Shown here in pieces: positions 5,625 to 6,026 of a stretch of DNA of 6,026 bases. The stretch's first letter is position 1. Every line of letters begins with the position of its first letter. The translations under genes were made by a program, and so were the position numbers. The notes beneath the pieces were generated by a model, which did no database searches, had not been told where the DNA came from, and saw nothing but the letters and a program-made list of their open reading frames with translations. The stretch is from positions 1 to 6,026 of the forward strand of contig URGF01000116.1 of the NCBI GenBank assembly GCA_900547285.1, given 5' to 3'. The DNA is from an uncultured Collinsella sp. (GTDB lineage Bacteria > Actinomycetota > Coriobacteriia > Coriobacteriales > Coriobacteriaceae).

Positions 5625-6026
5625 TCACGGTCGCTGGCATCGCATCGTAAAGCCCTTCGCGGTCGGCGTGATGGTGATATCGCCGTGTTCGATAGTGCAC
5701 GCGAACACACCGCCCGCTTCCTTAACGGCATCGATGCAGGCATCGGACGGATGGCCGTATCGATTCCCCTCGCCCGCGCTCGCGAGGGAAAGCTCAGGCT
5801 TCAGGACGTCCAGCGACTCACCATCGACTGAAACCTTAGAGCCGTGATGCCCAAGTTTAAGGACATCGATATCCCCCACCTCCTGCACGAATTCCCGTTC
5901 TTGGTCGAGCTCGGCATCACCGGTGAGGAGCATACGCAGGCCCTTGCCTTCCTGAATATAAGAGAGCAGCAGGACAAGCGAGTCCTCATTTCCCTCTCCA
6001 TCCACGGACTCGAATGGCCACATCAC
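5625..6026 (-). CDS. comEC: ComEC/Rec2 C-terminal metallo-beta-lactamase-like domain (5' part outside window)
   Basis: The last 133 codons of a longer gene entering from the right edge. Full ComEC forms the inner-membrane channel for single-stranded DNA uptake in transformation. Its C-terminal beta-lactamase-like domain is proposed to degrade or process the incoming non-transported strand. Visible residues (numbered from the window edge) match this domain: SLVLLLSY (16-23), LLTGDAE (33-39, D37), DVLKLGHHGS (54-63, H60-H61), then ASAGEGNRYGHPSD (82-95, N88 and H92), and an end in VFACTIEHGDITI. The valine codon at the edge is not the start; the reading frame is open beyond the window. Position directly before holA is the classic comEC-holA arrangement, which supports ComEC over a stand-alone hydrolase. 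No membrane segments fall in the visible part, so the full protein cannot be confirmed here. Confidence 0.88.
   Translation of the reverse strand: MMWPFESVDGEGNEDSLVLLLSYIQEGKGLRMLLTGDAELDQEREFVQEVGDIDVLKLGHHGSKVSVDGESLDVLKPELSLASAGEGNRYGHPSDACIDAVKEAGGVFACTIEHGDITITPTAKGFTMRCQRP

Noticed and set aside
1..6026. Search for CRISPR repeats, tRNA/rRNA genes, insertion sequences, phage, defence or toxin-antitoxin genes, or a novel system
   Set aside because: Apart from short intergenic gaps the window is filled by six conserved housekeeping genes on one strand; no repeat arrays, transposase motifs or unexplained coding region were seen.

Overview
The window is an ordinary chromosomal housekeeping segment. 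All six recognisable genes lie on the minus strand and run right to left: comEC (3' end only), holA, rpsT, lepA, dusB and hemW (lacking only its last few codons at the left edge). By eye the DNA is GC-rich, around 60% G+C, with strong third-position G/C bias. That bias explains the many long antisense open frames. A comEC-holA-rpsT-lepA-hemW order is familiar from Firmicutes and Actinobacteria. Together with the base composition and protein flavour it suggests a high-GC Gram-positive, perhaps a Coriobacteriia member such as Collinsella or a relative. This placement is inference; no 16S rRNA or other marker is present.

Right part (6026-4584): the C-terminal metallo-beta-lactamase-like domain of the DNA-uptake channel protein ComEC ends at 5625. 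A 78-base gap with a plausible promoter and a strong Shine-Dalgarno (SD) sequence leads into holA, the delta subunit of the DNA polymerase III clamp loader.

Middle (4583-4088): rpsT (ribosomal protein bS20) is a self-contained unit. It has an extended -10 promoter, a structured leader with a hairpin followed by six T, a duplicated SD-containing 9-mer, a GTG start, and a clean intrinsic terminator with a 14-bp stem just after the gene.

Left part (4087-1): lepA (elongation factor 4), dusB (tRNA-dihydrouridine synthase) and hemW (radical SAM haem chaperone) follow with gaps of only 4 and 2 bases, so they look like one translationally coupled operon. lepA has no evident SD. A TAAGAT box ends exactly 7 bases before its ATG, which would fit leaderless transcription.

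I found no mobile element, CRISPR array, tRNA, toxin-antitoxin pair, phage or defence gene, and no sign of a novel multi-gene system. The observations most worth a second look concern regulation: the rpsT leader, the lepA start, and dusB sitting between lepA and hemW.
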